From contig JACGWO010000005.1 in the NCBI GenBank assembly GCA_034509735.1, positions 37,354,479 to 37,418,478 of the forward strand: DNA of 64,000 nt. The letters are read 5' to 3'. Origin of the DNA: Sesamum alatum (taxonomy: Eukaryota; Streptophyta; Magnoliopsida; Lamiales; Pedaliaceae). Positions 24,901 to 34,770 of this stretch are shown one piece after another (positions within the stretch are counted from its first letter, which is position 1; every line of letters starts with the position of its first letter). The notes below the pieces were generated by a model that was given only the letters and a program-made list of their open reading frames with translations, did not search any database and was not told the origin of the DNA. A program made the translations under genes and the position numbers.

Positions 24901-27468
24901 GATGAAAGTTAAGAATAAACTTGTCTAACTAATATTTTACTAACTTCAGGTATTCTTGCTTCAAAGGAGAGTAGTACCTTCTAGTTTGATATTGGAAAAA
25001 AGTCAAAGTTTCCATGAACAAGCACACATGAGATGTGGCAAGAGAAATAAAATTACCAGGAAAGGAGAAAAATAAACTGATCTACACCTGCATAATATCA
25101 TGCCTTCATGTCATAACTCTACGGTTTTAAGCTGCTCGAATTTGGTTGAATGTTTTTAGAGGAACTGAATTATGATTTCATAATGCTGTTTACTTATTGT
25201 ATATCTTATTTGTAGGTGGTAATGTATGTACTCCTGAGCAGCTAAGGACTTTTGATGCTAAGAATGGGAAGGAAAATCTTGTGTCTGATTTTGAGAGACG
25301 CTCATGGACTCCTGCTTTGAGCCCTTCATGGAAGTAAGTTTCTTATTCTTTGTCAAATATCAGACTTACCTTTGACTGGAGACCTATTAGCAGTAGCAAA
25401 CAAAACCTAACAGTAATTTTCTTTTACTTATGTTACTTGTCCCTTGTTTCCAACATTAATGAACACATTATGATGTCATGTTTTTACCCCCAAGGGAAAG
25501 GAAATAGGTTTAAGAATCAAGTGTAGAAAAGAACTGATTTCGGGAAAACATGTGCAGGCATCTTGAGCCATCTAAGACTTTGTTTGGTTCAATGAGTCAA
25601 AAGAGGAAGGAATGGGGGAAGGGGGAGAGCATAACTTACTGTACATGGGGGGAAGCACTTGTTGGTACAATCCAGAAGGAAGTATATATGTAATACTTTC
25701 CCTTCTATAGTACAGTAAAAAGGTTAAGAAAGGACAATTAGTTTTTGTGTTTTACATTCACAGTTATTTCAGCAGAAAGTCGTGTATTCATGGACAAGGG
25801 CTGAAAATAAGAACACTGACAGTTTTTTGTGTTTTTAGGCCTTAATCCTTATATTTCCCCCTTCTCAGCCCAATTTCTGATGGAAACAGAATTGGTTTTA
25901 CGAGGGTTCTCTTATCTCCCGGCCCTGTACGTTTAAGCATGGATCTCCGAGAGCCTTACTGTTGATTAGAAAGAATTTATTTGTTTTTTTTTTGCTATCT
26001 GGCCAATGTGCAAGCCTTTGGCATGATGGTTGTCCTTAGTGATTTCTGGATCCAGTATTTTTATCATCGGACTTCCAAGAGATGGTCGACTTGTTTTAAA
26101 CACAAAAAATTGCCAGCCATGATTGCTTTCAAATACCCAGCCATGTTAATTTTATCCTGCAATACAATCGTATGTTATCGTCTGCATCATTTACAGTTTA
26201 TATTACAGATAAATTCAACACATACTAATTTTTACGTTTCTTTTTACTAGGGGAAGTTTCCGCATCCATGATGATCTTAAACATGCAGAACTGAACCTTC
26301 ACATCCAAGGTCATTCTCCCTCCCAAGTTCGTAGAAAGGTCTATGGATTCTCAAAGCAAATGCCTGAAGTACTTCATTTTGAATTGGTTTCTTGCAAAAA
26401 AATCTGGAAGATTTTTTTCCAGGAGTATTTTCCAGATAGAAGAGACATTGGACTGTACTTCTTTCCAAGTGACAGAGAGAGGTGTACCTCTGTTTTTGTT
26501 CATGGCTTATAGCAGACACCTTCTCTCCAACTTGTCATTCCAGTTTTTTATACTAACATACCATACTATTTGATTCTTTTTCTGTAGGTCTGATGATTAT
26601 ATCTTGTTGCTGGAGACTATTAGTGTGGAAAACTTGGCGTTGAGGAAACAATTTGACGACGTGGAGCTTCTTGTTTTTACATCCAAACTTCTCCCTGTTG
26701 ATTGTCAACGTGAGTTTATGTGTCTCTAGATATGTATGCCTGCCTTGTTCTTTCTAAATTCATTTTTTTTTCTCTGGTCCTTGGTCTATGGTATCCTGGA
26801 GACAAGAATGGCATTGATTAATGTGAGAATAAGAGAATTAAAATTTAAAGAAGGCTTATCTTTTCTTTCATTTGTGGTCTGAGTTTCATACTCCTTTTGT
26901 CTTCAGATGAAAGAGTATATTGGCTTTGTCAGAAATGAAGTGCCAAAAATTTATTTAGATTGTCATGCGCACTGATGATATTATATGTTTTTTCCCTTAC
27001 TGTGGCTCATATTGTATTTTATTGTTTCCATTCTATCCCCTCGTGTGATACTTGTTGTCATTATCAAATGTTTAAGAACTTCAGCATTTATGGGTTTAGT
27101 GTTGGATATTTGGATGTTCTACAGGTTGGAAGGGGAAGTACTTCCTTTGGGGAGTATTTCATCGTCTAAAACAAGATTCCTCTGACTGCCTGGGTAATAC
27201 GGGAGCCAAGTTCTCAGTACTACCTTCATGCAACGCCAATTATGGCCGCAAGCAGGGGGATGAGCACGCGGAGGTCGATATGAATATCGACATGCTAGGT
27301 AGAGTTAAAGTGGGAAAGATGGATGTTCCAGTTCAACAGGAAACTCTTAAAGAAGAACGTAAGAGCTTTAGGAATGACTCCGGTGGTGCGACGGATTTCT
27401 GTCTCAAGCGACGCGGGTGTTGTGACCGGAATTCCTCTGCAAAATGTCAAAAGAGAACCCTGCTATGA
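6990..27468 (+). CDS. PHD-finger protein, AIPP2/PAIPP2-like (frameshifted)
   Basis: Inferred exons: 6990-7010, 22185-22270, 22581-23372, 25216-25333, 26251-26481, 26588-26709, 27125-27468. All introns are GT-AG and the phases join. Exon 1 gives MSQAHIM; exon 2 opens a PHD finger with ligands C11, C14, C26, C29, H35, C38, C52 and C55. Three 47-48 residue repeats follow. The exons from 25216 to about 27250 encode the conserved C-terminal region of AIPP2-type proteins, a SPOC-like fold, with the motifs [14 protein letters not shown] and [13 protein letters not shown]. Family knowledge: such proteins read histone tails within a BAH-PHD-CPL2 silencing complex in the nucleus. Odd points: the PHD frame ends at 23110-23112 after 212 residues, while all later exons need the next frame (a one-base shift near 23070-23095). 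A second possible shift near the C-terminus would move the stop from 27468 to 27583. It may be a truncated allele, a pseudogene or a base error. Confidence 0.75.
7217..7235. repeat. (AT)n microsatellite
   Basis: A simple AT dinucleotide run in intron 1, with another short run near 7053-7066. Confidence 0.8.
7979..8404. mobile_element. hAT-like MITE remnant
   Basis: The left end is aggggtggatcaaaaaacca. The right end, reverse complemented, is aggggacgaattatcatact. The interior has repeated ttggtt/aaccaa motifs (for example cagtttggttcggttcc), typical of plant hAT MITEs. No target duplication could be matched, so the ends are approximate. Confidence 0.5.
9540..9753 (-). repeat. 3' LTR of the outer copia element
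   Basis: It starts tgttattctcag and ends gaatctgtaaca, so both ends carry tgtta/taaca inverted termini. It directly precedes ctcccccccc, the complement of the polypurine tract. Its length is 214 bp. No matching copy exists at the other side of the element. Confidence 0.7.
9931..10416 (-). repeat. 3' LTR of the gypsy element
   Basis: It begins tgtaatgttttg and ends aacgtgaca; a C-rich polypurine-tract complement (gcccctcctcc) follows. It is 486 bp against 538 bp for its partner, which carries extra sequence, mostly about 60 bp near 15199-15260. The GC-rich half (10180-10400) is unusual for this AT-rich region. Confidence 0.85.
10417..12003 (-). pseudogene. Gypsy integrase with chromodomain-like tail
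   Basis: About 530 residues read open, starting just after the RNase H end ([17 protein letters not shown]). In order there are the HHCC zinc region with CEICQRAKH, the integrase core with acidic residues in [17 protein letters not shown] and [12 protein letters not shown], the GPYKVLERI region, and a C-terminal chromodomain-like segment with [18 protein letters not shown]. The chromodomain places the element among chromoviruses, which direct integration to chromatin marks. An in-frame TAG at 12044-12046 separates it from the RNase H part. Confidence 0.85.
12044..12290 (-). pseudogene. Gypsy RNase H fragment
   Basis: The motifs [25 protein letters not shown] and [13 protein letters not shown] are those of a Ty3/gypsy RNase H domain. 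It is in a different frame from the RT upstream (a frameshift near 12265-12292) and ends in a TAG at 12044-12046, after which the same frame continues into the integrase. Confidence 0.8.
12292..14298 (-). pseudogene. Gypsy gag C-terminus, protease and reverse transcriptase
   Basis: An open stretch of 668 residues. The N-terminal part is the gag tail with a zinc-knuckle-like [15 protein letters not shown] retropepsin site, [12 protein letters not shown], follows, and then RT with [36 protein letters not shown] and the catalytic box [10 protein letters not shown]. The final acidic pair of the RT box is intact. The frame is lost near 12290, before RNase H. Confidence 0.85.
14299..14972 (-). pseudogene. 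Gypsy gag, broken
   Basis: The minus strand encodes a coiled-coil N-terminal part from about 14972 ([16 protein letters not shown]) to the motif [13 protein letters not shown]. The gag core then continues over 14300-14560 with frame breaks, into the open stretch starting at 14298. It lies just inside the 5' LTR, as expected for gag. Confidence 0.7.
14993..15010 (-). other. Unusual primer-binding-site region of the gypsy element
   Basis: Directly next to the 5' LTR, the minus strand reads tttggcctcagagcaatacg. It resembles the initiator-tRNA-Met PBS tggtatcagagc but differs at two positions of the 12-mer. It could be a decayed PBS or one for another tRNA. Confidence 0.5.
15011..15548 (-). repeat. 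5' LTR of the gypsy element
   Basis: It begins tgtaatgttttg and ends aaaacgtgaca, matching 9931-10416 along its length apart from point changes and an additional stretch near 15199-15260. A caatc target duplication follows. Confidence 0.85.
15554..16600 (-). pseudogene. Outer copia RT C-part and RNase H
   Basis: The minus strand reads [24 protein letters not shown], the RT box [28 protein letters not shown], and then RNase H motifs [20 protein letters not shown] and [13 protein letters not shown]. This is Ty1/copia order and spelling. Two TAG stops lie in the same frame between 16545 and 16607, and the gypsy insertion removes continuity at 15548. Confidence 0.85.
16608..17594 (-). pseudogene. 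Outer copia integrase C-part and RT N-part
   Basis: From [20 protein letters not shown] through [22 protein letters not shown], a variable linker, and then RT motifs [18 protein letters not shown] and [17 protein letters not shown], all Ty1/copia landmarks. It is in the same frame as the piece at 15630-16544. The integrase core (17595-17888) is degenerate. Confidence 0.85.
17889..18490 (-). pseudogene. Outer copia protease/GAG-pre-integrase region
   Basis: Motifs include [23 protein letters not shown] and [13 protein letters not shown], the start of a copia integrase core. At least one frame change lies between 18092 and 18074. Confidence 0.75.
18460..19460 (-). pseudogene. Outer copia gag, truncated at its N-terminus
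   Basis: The minus strand carries the gag landmarks [20 protein letters not shown] near 19435-19370, a gag core around 18900-19300 in several frames, and a zinc knuckle [14 protein letters not shown] near 18700-18740. The N-terminal part ends close to the G15 tract at 19470. Several frameshifts are present. Confidence 0.75.
19470..19484 (+). repeat. G15 homopolymer at the copia break
   Basis: Fifteen consecutive G residues lie exactly where the outer copia element stops being recognisable. It could be real or an assembly artefact. Confidence 0.85.
19753..20413. mobile_element. TIR element (MITE), 661 bp
   Basis: The left end ggacctgtttgtttgacggg and the right end, reverse complemented, ggacccgtttatttggcaag, form an imperfect TIR of about 25 bp. 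The interior is AT-rich and non-coding. The target duplication is unclear, so the superfamily is not assigned. Confidence 0.6.
20414..22184 (+). other. 3' part of intron 1, no exon recognised
   Basis: Several short open stretches occur on both strands, but none matches a family I know or is bounded by convincing splice sites in phase. A T-rich stretch and ctgcag precede the acceptor at 22184. Confidence 0.5.
22630..23055 (+). repeat. Three tandem coding repeats of 141, 144 and 141 bp
   Basis: The units are 22630-22770, 22771-22914 and 22915-23055. Each encodes EDC(E/Q)SG(S/F)[14 protein letters not shown], then a serine/leucine-rich stretch and [14 protein letters not shown]. The second unit has one extra Asn codon. 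The first unit begins at the last CxxC of the PHD finger, so units 2 and 3 repeat that Cys outside the finger. High identity points to recent duplication. Confidence 0.95.
23373..25215 (+). other. Third intron of the PHD gene
   Basis: Donor gtgatt after aaactcacag; acceptor tttgtag before gtggtaatgtatg. It joins phase as g|gt. Nothing else was recognised in it except an AT run near 24066. Confidence 0.6.
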
Positions 27469-27985
27469 TTTTCTTCCTGGATTTGAGGGGACATTTAAGA
27501 TCGGAGTCCAAAAAGATTCAAAGAACTTGGCGTTGTTGGAGGAAAGAGCGAGAGACCTTGGAAGCGAAAATCTGAATCTGTGACTGGTTGGTTCTACTGA
27601 CGTGACTACATCTACTGGTAAGAATCCAGAAACCGGCCAGGCTCGAATGGTTTGTATTTTGGCCTTTATTATTTATTGCTGCACTCATCCAATATTCTGT
27701 TGTTTACTGTTGCACTGATCCAATATCTTGTGGTCTCCTTTTCCAATTTTCTTGCTTCTCCCTTTGGATATTGGATTTAGTGGAGAAAGCATGTTTTCAA
27801 AATCGGACCTGATTGGCTGACTCAAGCAGCCTAAAGAACCGACATGATTTAGTCAAAACGAATGCCAGTTTGACCCTGTATTTTTGGTTGAAAATGGGAA
27901 ACTAGTGATGAATCCTTTTTGCTTCTTTACTGTTACTGCTCGCTTATGATTCATTGATATATATCTTACTTCCTAAATACTAAGT
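27469..27985 (+). other. 3' flank of the PHD gene
   Basis: An alternative frame stays open here to 27583 and may be the original C-terminus. The rest is probably 3' UTR followed by intergenic DNA up to the LTR array. Confidence 0.4.
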
Positions 27986-28274
27986 TGTCAGAAATTTAGA
28001 TAAGTGAAGAGAGACACGAAAATATACGTGGTTCCGCCATACGGCCTATGTCCACGTGACAAATGCCCAAAGGGCTCAATTATATTATTCTCACTTAGTT
28101 TGGGAGTATAACCTTCACCTATTTGTATAGGTGAATTACATATGTCGATAATGGAAAATGGAGGAAATCTCTCTAAAATCAAATCATGTAGATATCACAA
28201 GAATCACTTAGATATTATTGTGATTCTCTTGTGATTTTACAATTATTTGGAGAATCAATTCATGATTCTCAACA
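27986..28274 (-). repeat. LTR 1 of the tandem array
   Basis: It begins tgtcagaaatttag and ends gattctcaaca, 289 bp. ctccccctcaag, the polypurine-tract complement, follows. Confidence 0.85.
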
Positions 28275-29061
28275 CTCCCCCTCAAGTTGAACGTGGAGAT
28301 CTTGATTGAATGTTCAACTTGAACAATAGAAGTCAGCCTTTTCTTCAAGTCTTGGATAGCAGATATAGACAAATTATGGATGCGGCGCCGGAGGAGGTGA
28401 CCCGAGGTCAAGGGCGACGTCACACACGCTCTTGAACAGAAAATTTCTGCACTCTTGGGCTAGCTAGGGGATGCCATGGACACACATCCCGAGTAGTGTA
28501 GATAGATACATCAGGTCAGACATTTAGTTTTAGGTGCAAAACACCAACGAAAGGGCACTTAGCCCCTCAGAAGTAAGAAGGTCGGTCAGAGAATGAGACC
28601 GAAAGACACTTTAGGTGTAATATGAGATAGAAAGTCATGAAGACCGGTCTTGGCGCAGCCACGTGCGCTGGGTGGAAGAGGAGCGCGTCGGTGGTGGGTA
28701 GCGGCAGCAGCAACAAGGCCGCGACGCTAGGTAGGGTTTAAGAGGAGCTGCACGGCGGCAGTACGACGGAAGGGGTGAGAAACTGCAGTAGCAAAGCAGA
28801 AGAGGCGAGGCAGCAACGAGGGGAGCGGCTGCAGCAACAAGGCCACGGTGCTAGGTAGAGTTTAAGAGGAGCGGCACGGCGGCGTACGACGGAAGAGGTG
28901 AGCAACTGCAGTAGCAAAGCGGAAGAGGTGAGGCAGCAATGCGGGTGACCGCGAGCGGCTAGGGTTTCAGGGGGCGGCGGCGGCGGCGCTAGGCTTTCAT
29001 GTCTCTCTAGTGCTGCTGAAAAGCAGGCTTATGTTTTTTTTTAGAACCTGCTCTGGTACCA
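28275..29061 (-). other. Internal region 1 of the LTR array
   Basis: It is 787 bp and strongly GC-rich in 28640-29000 (many cggc, gcagcag and gaggcg repeats) against AT-rich surroundings. A duplicated block (caaggccgcgacgctaggta near 28713 and a close copy near 28840) is visible. The PBS complement gctctggtacca lies at 29050-29061, one change from the standard site. Confidence 0.8.
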
Positions 29062-29353
29062 CGTCAGAAATTTAGATAAGTGCAGAGAGAGACAGACACG
29101 AAGATTTACGTGGTTCAGCCATACGGCCTAGTCCATGAGACAAATGCCAAAGGGCCAAATTATATTATTCTCACTTAGTTTGGGAGTATAACCTTCACCT
29201 ATTTGTATAGGTGAATTACATATGTCTACAATGGAAAATGGAGGAAATCTCTCAAAATCAAATCATATAGATATCACAAGAATCACGTAGATATTATTGT
29301 GATTCTCTTGTGATTTTACAATTATTTGGAGAATCAATTCATGATTCTCAACA
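29062..29353 (-). repeat. LTR 2 of the tandem array (shared)
   Basis: It begins cgtcagaaatttag (first T changed to C) and ends gattctcaaca, 292 bp. It serves as the end of one unit and the start of the next. Confidence 0.85.
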
Positions 29354-29974
29354 CTCCCCCTCAAGTTGAATGTGGAGATCTTGATTGGAATGTTCAACTT
29401 GAACAATAGAAGTCAAACTTTTCTTCAAGTCTTGGATAGCAGATATAGACAGATTATGGGTGCGGCGCCAGAGGAGGTGACCGGAGGTCAAGGCGACGTA
29501 GCTAGGGAATGCCATGGACACACATCCGGAGTAGTGTAAATAGACACATCAGGTCAGACATTTAATTTTAGGTGCAAAACACCAGTGAAAGGGCGCTTAG
29601 CCCCTCAGAAGTAAGAAGGTTGGTCAGAGAATGAGACCGAGAGACACTTTAGGTGTAAACTGAGATTGAAGGTCGTGAAGACCGGTCTCGGCGCAGCCAC
29701 GTGCGCTGAGCGGAAGAGGAGCGCGTCGGTGGCGGGGAGCGGCAGCAGCAACATGGCGACGACGCTAGGTAGGGTTTAAGAGGAGTGGCACGGCGACGGT
29801 ACGACGGAGGTGTGTAACTGCAGTAGCAAAGTGGAAAAGGCGAGGCGGCAATGCGGATGACCAGCGGCTAGGGCTTCAGAGGGCGGCGGCGGCGCTAGGT
29901 TGTCATCTCTCTCTAGCGCTGCTGAAAAGTATGCTAGTATTTTATTTTTTTTTAATGAACCAGCTCTGATACCA
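29354..29974 (-). other. Internal region 2 of the LTR array
   Basis: It is 621 bp, similar to internal region 1 but shorter. It has the same GC-rich core and a perfect initiator-Met PBS complement, gctctgatacca, at 29963-29974. Confidence 0.8.
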
Positions 29975-30374
29975 TGTCAGAAATTTAGATAAGTGAAGAG
30001 AGACAGATACGAAGATTTACGTGGTTCAGCCATGCGGCCTAGTCCACGAGACAAATGCGCAAAGGGCTAAATTATATTATTGTCTCTTAGTTTGAGGAGA
30101 TAACCTTCACCTACCTATTTATAAGATTTATGTGGTTTGGCAGATACGGCCCAGTCCACGAGACAAATGCCAAAAGGGCTAAATTATATTATTGTCTCTT
30201 AGTTTGAGGATATAACCTTCACTTATATAGGTGAATTACACATGTTGATAATGGAAAATGGAGGAAATCTCTCTAAAATCAAATAATATAGATATCACAA
30301 GAATCACTCAGACATTATTGTGATTCTCTTGTGATTTTACAATTATTTGGAGAATCAATTCATGATTCTCAACA
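29975..30374 (-). repeat. LTR 3 of the tandem array, with an internal duplication
   Basis: This LTR is 400 bp rather than about 290 bp because a segment of about 110 bp, containing ttatgtggtttggcag and ttgtctcttagtttgagg, is present twice in tandem (around 30014-30114 and 30125-30222). Confidence 0.8.
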
Positions 30375-32958
30375 TAAGCAATGCATGTAATTGCGCGGTG
30401 TTTTTACTTATAATTCAGTTGAGTTTTTTCTTTTGATTCATTGTATACTTCTTCTGTTTTGTTGAGTTATTGAACTTTTAAATATTGCATCTCAAACTTA
30501 TTATATTACTTGTAAATTGAATTAGGTTCAATTTGTGTAACTAATGTTTTTATATTATCTTGCATGTGTGTATATAAATACATGTATGTTTATGTACATA
30601 AAATAATATATTTGGGTCGACAAGTACTCTGAAAGCGGTCAAACCAATAATAGTAGTGGCCAAGTTGATTCTTAGTCTGATGAAGATCCAGTTTTAAAAG
30701 TATTGGAGATAAGTGAAAAGGAAAAGCGTGAAAAGCTATGTTTTATCCCATTGCCCTTTCTAAACAAAATGAAATTCCATGTTTAACTTATTGAATGAAG
30801 TCAAAGTATATATGTTTACGTTTCTGGACTCTGATTACAATGACAGGCTAGCATTGCTTAGAAGTAGAAATTAGTAACTAGTACTGAATCCAGAAAAAGT
30901 ACTTCATTTGATGTGGTGAAGAGTTTTAGATGAGATTGAAAAGGTAACATCTTTGTGTCTTATATTATGCTTCAAAAGTAGTGTTGAGATTTGGCGGTTT
31001 TATATCATCACTTAATAAACCGAGTAGTTCTGGAAAAGAATATTTTAGGAAATTGTGTTTTAACTTTGGAAGACCCGAAAAGCATATAGCAATTAGTTTG
31101 AGACAGGGTATTATGTAAAATAAGTGATTACGCAGAACGTGGATAATTTAACCAAAGATTAAATAGTATAGAGAAAGTAAGATAACCTGCTGTGGTGATA
31201 CTTCATTATCTTGAACCAGAAAATATGGTAGTCATGTTTCCCTTGCAAATGTTTATTCCTCACTGATAATGGGAAGATCTTGTAAAATGCAAATAGTAAT
31301 GAAGAACAGCAAAATGGAGAAGAAACTAGGGCTGAGTTTGATGGAGATAGAAGGCAACATACACATTATAGTTGGAGACAGAAACCACTATAGAGGTCAA
31401 GAGAAAAACTTGAGGTGCCGCCCAGCTGCTCAACTATAAGCGTGACCAAGACCGTTTGCATTTGTTTGGACTAAAATACGTACATAGTATATCAAGGGAA
31501 ATTGTGTTGGAGTTATCAATGGTATTTGCCATTTTAGAGATGGAGCTGTCCCTGTTGGCATTAATGGCAAATTTTTGGGAGGACAGATGACACTTCTGTT
31601 GCTACAGCAAACTATTTGGATTCTATGTTCTAGTTTGTCTTTGAATCCTCCAGAATTTGTGCTGAAAACTTATGACATAAATCTTCTCTGCGTCATCTTT
31701 GCTAATGAGGAAGCTCCTGTAACCGGACTTGTGGTGCAGCAGATCTATATGAAGAAACCATATTTTCTGGTGGACTTTGCATTGACATCTATATGAGAAA
31801 GAGTGACCTACTTGTTAAAGACAAATGGACTTATTCTAATAAACTGAGAATTTTCACTAGGTGAGATTGGAGAAACTGATAAAATCATATGTTCTGCAGA
31901 TGAAAAGGAGAATGACACTTAGATGCCATAGATGCTATTTTGCATGGAACGCAGCACCTCAAGATGAATTTCGTCCTCTTAAATGTGATTCTGAAGTGGA
32001 AGATCTTTATGGAAGTAAGAGAACACAATAGATCATGACCAAAGGAGTTAAGATCTTCCACCTTCTCTGGTATGTCAATTTATAAGATCCCGCCTGACCT
32101 TTATATTGCTTTTTTTGTGGTTCCCGTAATCATTTTTGTGCATTATTTACTTGCTAGTTTAAAAATCTCATCCTGATAATTTTTTGATATTAATTTCTGT
32201 TCATCCCTTGTGTCAGCACTCAGCAGAAGATAATCTTAAAGTTGGCATTTTAACGGTTGTTAACGTCTATGTGATTGGAGCAAAGACGACACGGTAGCAT
32301 AATGTGCTTGGTCAGATTTAGAAATCTAATTTTAAATGACAAATTAAGAAGATATGTAGAAAAGATTTAACAGAAACAATATCTATACTATATGGAAGTA
32401 CGATTAGCATTCCTGAGGGAATCGGTTTCTGTTTTGTGAAAACCAGTGTTATCCACAAAAGCATAATTAACAGTAGGTATTGAGTAAGTCTGTACTCCTT
32501 TCGTCCCACAAAGGATGTGTACATGTCTATTTTTATTTGTCCAGAAACCTGGGTCCTATACCTTAAATAGAAGCAATTTTGTCTTAAATACCCCAGTTCT
32601 ATCCTGAAATACCCCAGTTATATCCTAAACTAAATTTATGCAAATAAAAATAAATATTTCTTGCGTGGTGCATTTGACTAGCAAATGTTTACATTTGAAA
32701 CATTACAAACTCGATTATAGCTTCTCTAAGCGAAACATAAATTCTTGTAAAATATTCTTCATGTTAAGTGTTAATCATTTTAAGAAAGACCGCAATTTTT
32801 TCAAATTAAGTAAAGTTCAAAGATTGCGCTAATTCAGTATTCTTTTCGGGTAAAGTATAATATATCAAAGGGTACATTTGAAAGTAATGTTACAAAGCCA
32901 GATTTTCTTATTTCGTAAAAGATGTCAACTTTAACATTCTTTATGGAGGGGCGGCATC

Positions 32959-33396
32959 ATGATATATTGCATTTTGGTACTATATTGCACCATTGACATT
33001 TTTGTTTTACTTCAATTGATTAAATATTCTTATATGAAATGGATGTCTCGTCTTTTAGAAATAGGGTCAGACCCTGCATATAAAGAAATAGAGAACTCTA
33101 GAGATTTGAATCATACCTTCGCCGAGGCCCTTACTACTCTGTTCTGTCCCAATGAAAGTGATTGCCCGGATTTGCCATCTAAAAAGCTCAAACGTAGCCT
33201 GTGCAAACACAAGGTTAGTTATAGGGCTATATCTTGCCATGGTAGGAGCACTCCCTCTTATATCAATCTCACCAGCCTCCGTATCCACATAAATGATACT
33301 GTAGGAGTCCCTCACCCAATTATCAGTCTTTATTTAAGTGGGATCCGCCAACCATTTTTCAGGATTTATCAAGAATTTTGGAATTCAAGTTCATGA
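32959..33396 (+). CDS. Unassigned open stretch
   Basis: 145 residues read open from 32959. The middle, from KWMSRLLEIGSDPAYKEIEN to LPSKKLKRSLCKHK, is hydrophilic and protein-like. An antisense open stretch overlaps it, which weakens the case. No family, splice site or neighbour supports a function; it may be a relic exon or chance. Confidence 0.15.
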   Translation: MIYCILVLYCTIDIFVLLQLIKYSYMKWMSRLLEIGSDPAYKEIENSRDLNHTFAEALTTLFCPNESDCPDLPSKKLKRSLCKHKVSYRAISCHGRSTPSYINLTSLRIHINDTVGVPHPIISLYLSGIRQPFFRIYQEFWNSSS

Positions 33397-34299
33397 TGTT
33401 CCAGTTGGTAATCATAATCAATGTGTTCTTGTACAAATAGATCTAGTTTTGCCTACCACATGAAAATGAAATATTTAAATTAAATTCTACATTTAATGCA
33501 AATCCGCCTGTTGTTGGATACTTGTGTGAATATAACTTAAATCGCTACCTGCAATAAATTTTGGTGATTCAGAAAACTTTTTCCGCATTAAATTTCTTTG
33601 CAGAATCCTTATCTATTCAAGCATTCTTGTGTCCAAATACCATAACATCAAGGGTTGTGATTATTTCACTGTACAACAGTATGGGGTTTTCTCTACTCGT
33701 TAACCTGGTGCGATTGGCGTTTATGAAGCTTTTCATGTAAGTTTGATCTTCTCATTAGCCAGTCCAGGCGCGGTGGTGAAATTATGCGGTTTGTTAATTA
33801 AGGGCTATCGATCATCACAGTTCATGTTTTGTTGCTGTATTAAGGAAATATAACACTGCTGCAAATATTGGATGATATATAGAACTCTGCACCTTGGTTA
33901 TGCTAGCTAATGTTATTGAGTTTTGCAGGATACATTAAGTCATATTTGTTTGGTATGCAACCTCCCAGGCTTAAATAGTTGAATCATGACGAATGCGACT
34001 TCCCAGGGTTCTCATATGGCTGGATAGCTATCAATTTTAGGGAGCTTGTCTTCAATTGATAGATTCTGATTTTGAAGCTGGGTTGAACATTGTTTTTGAG
34101 AAACCAAAGCTTAGCTTGCCGTACTAACATTGTGTTAGGTGCATTTCAATAAATGAGTTTTATAATCAAACTGTGTCTTGGTGCAAATTAAATAGAATGA
34201 GAATTAGTGAATATTTCCGTCTTATAGTGAAAGCTTCTAGAACTGTGGACCTCAATATACTTGACTGGCATCAGTAAGCGTTTACGTTCATAAACTGCA

Positions 34300-34770
34300 G
34301 GTGTTAATCACCTGCAAATTGAGGTGCCAAAAGGGATCTATGCAGGCAATCTTGTATATCTGTTTGCAGTTTTAGTGGGACAAGAAGGGATATTCTGCCT
34401 ATATATAGAGGTTGAAACTGGAAGTGTTGAGTTAGGGAAGTTTAAGTATGCATGTTTTGCGCCTATTTGTGCCACTCCATTGATGCTATAGATGTGCCTT
34501 TTAATATCTCAAAACCCTGAGGAAGCTTTTCAGGTGTTGCTGATGGAACTACTCGGCTTCGATCCTAAGAATGTGTTGCTGGTAGAACTACTTGGCATTG
34601 GTCTTGATAAAGTGCCTTGGCATGTGAGTTGTTCGATGAAGAGGGGAGCACTTGTGGCGTTTGCATTTGTGCCTGCACGCGTTAGGAAGAAAAGGGCAAA
34701 TATATTGCGAGTGTTGATGAGTTTCGTGGTGGAAAATTATGCGGCTGAGATCAAGGTAAATTGCTTTTAG
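34300..34770 (+). CDS. Unassigned open stretches, possibly a relic gene
   Basis: From about 34300 an open frame reads VNHLQIEVPKGIYAGNLVYL up to a stop near 34490, and a second one reads 34492-34770 (92 residues). The second contains a near-repeat, LLMELLGFDPKNVL then LLVELLGIGLDKV, and a basic stretch PARVRKKRANILR. I do not recognise it. It could be a decayed exon; no complete gene structure was found. Confidence 0.15.

Larger units (their letters stand above)
27986..30374 (-). mobile_element. Tandem array of a small non-autonomous LTR element
   Basis: Three LTRs (27986-28274, 29062-29353, 29975-30374) alternate with two internal regions (28275-29061, 787 bp; 29354-29974, 621 bp). On the minus strand each internal region starts with a PBS for initiator tRNA-Met, close to tggtatcagagc, and ends with a polypurine tract (complement ctccccctcaag). 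No gag or pol remains. The array is flanked by taagt (27981-27985) and taagc (30375-30379), a one-mismatch TSD. The layout is TRIM-like, though the sizes are somewhat above typical TRIMs; it must have relied on enzymes from another element. Confidence 0.85.

Noticed and set aside
27986..30374. Tandem repeats considered as a satellite array
   Set aside because: TG/CA ends, PBS and polypurine tracts in the right places, and one flanking duplication show LTR-element structure instead.
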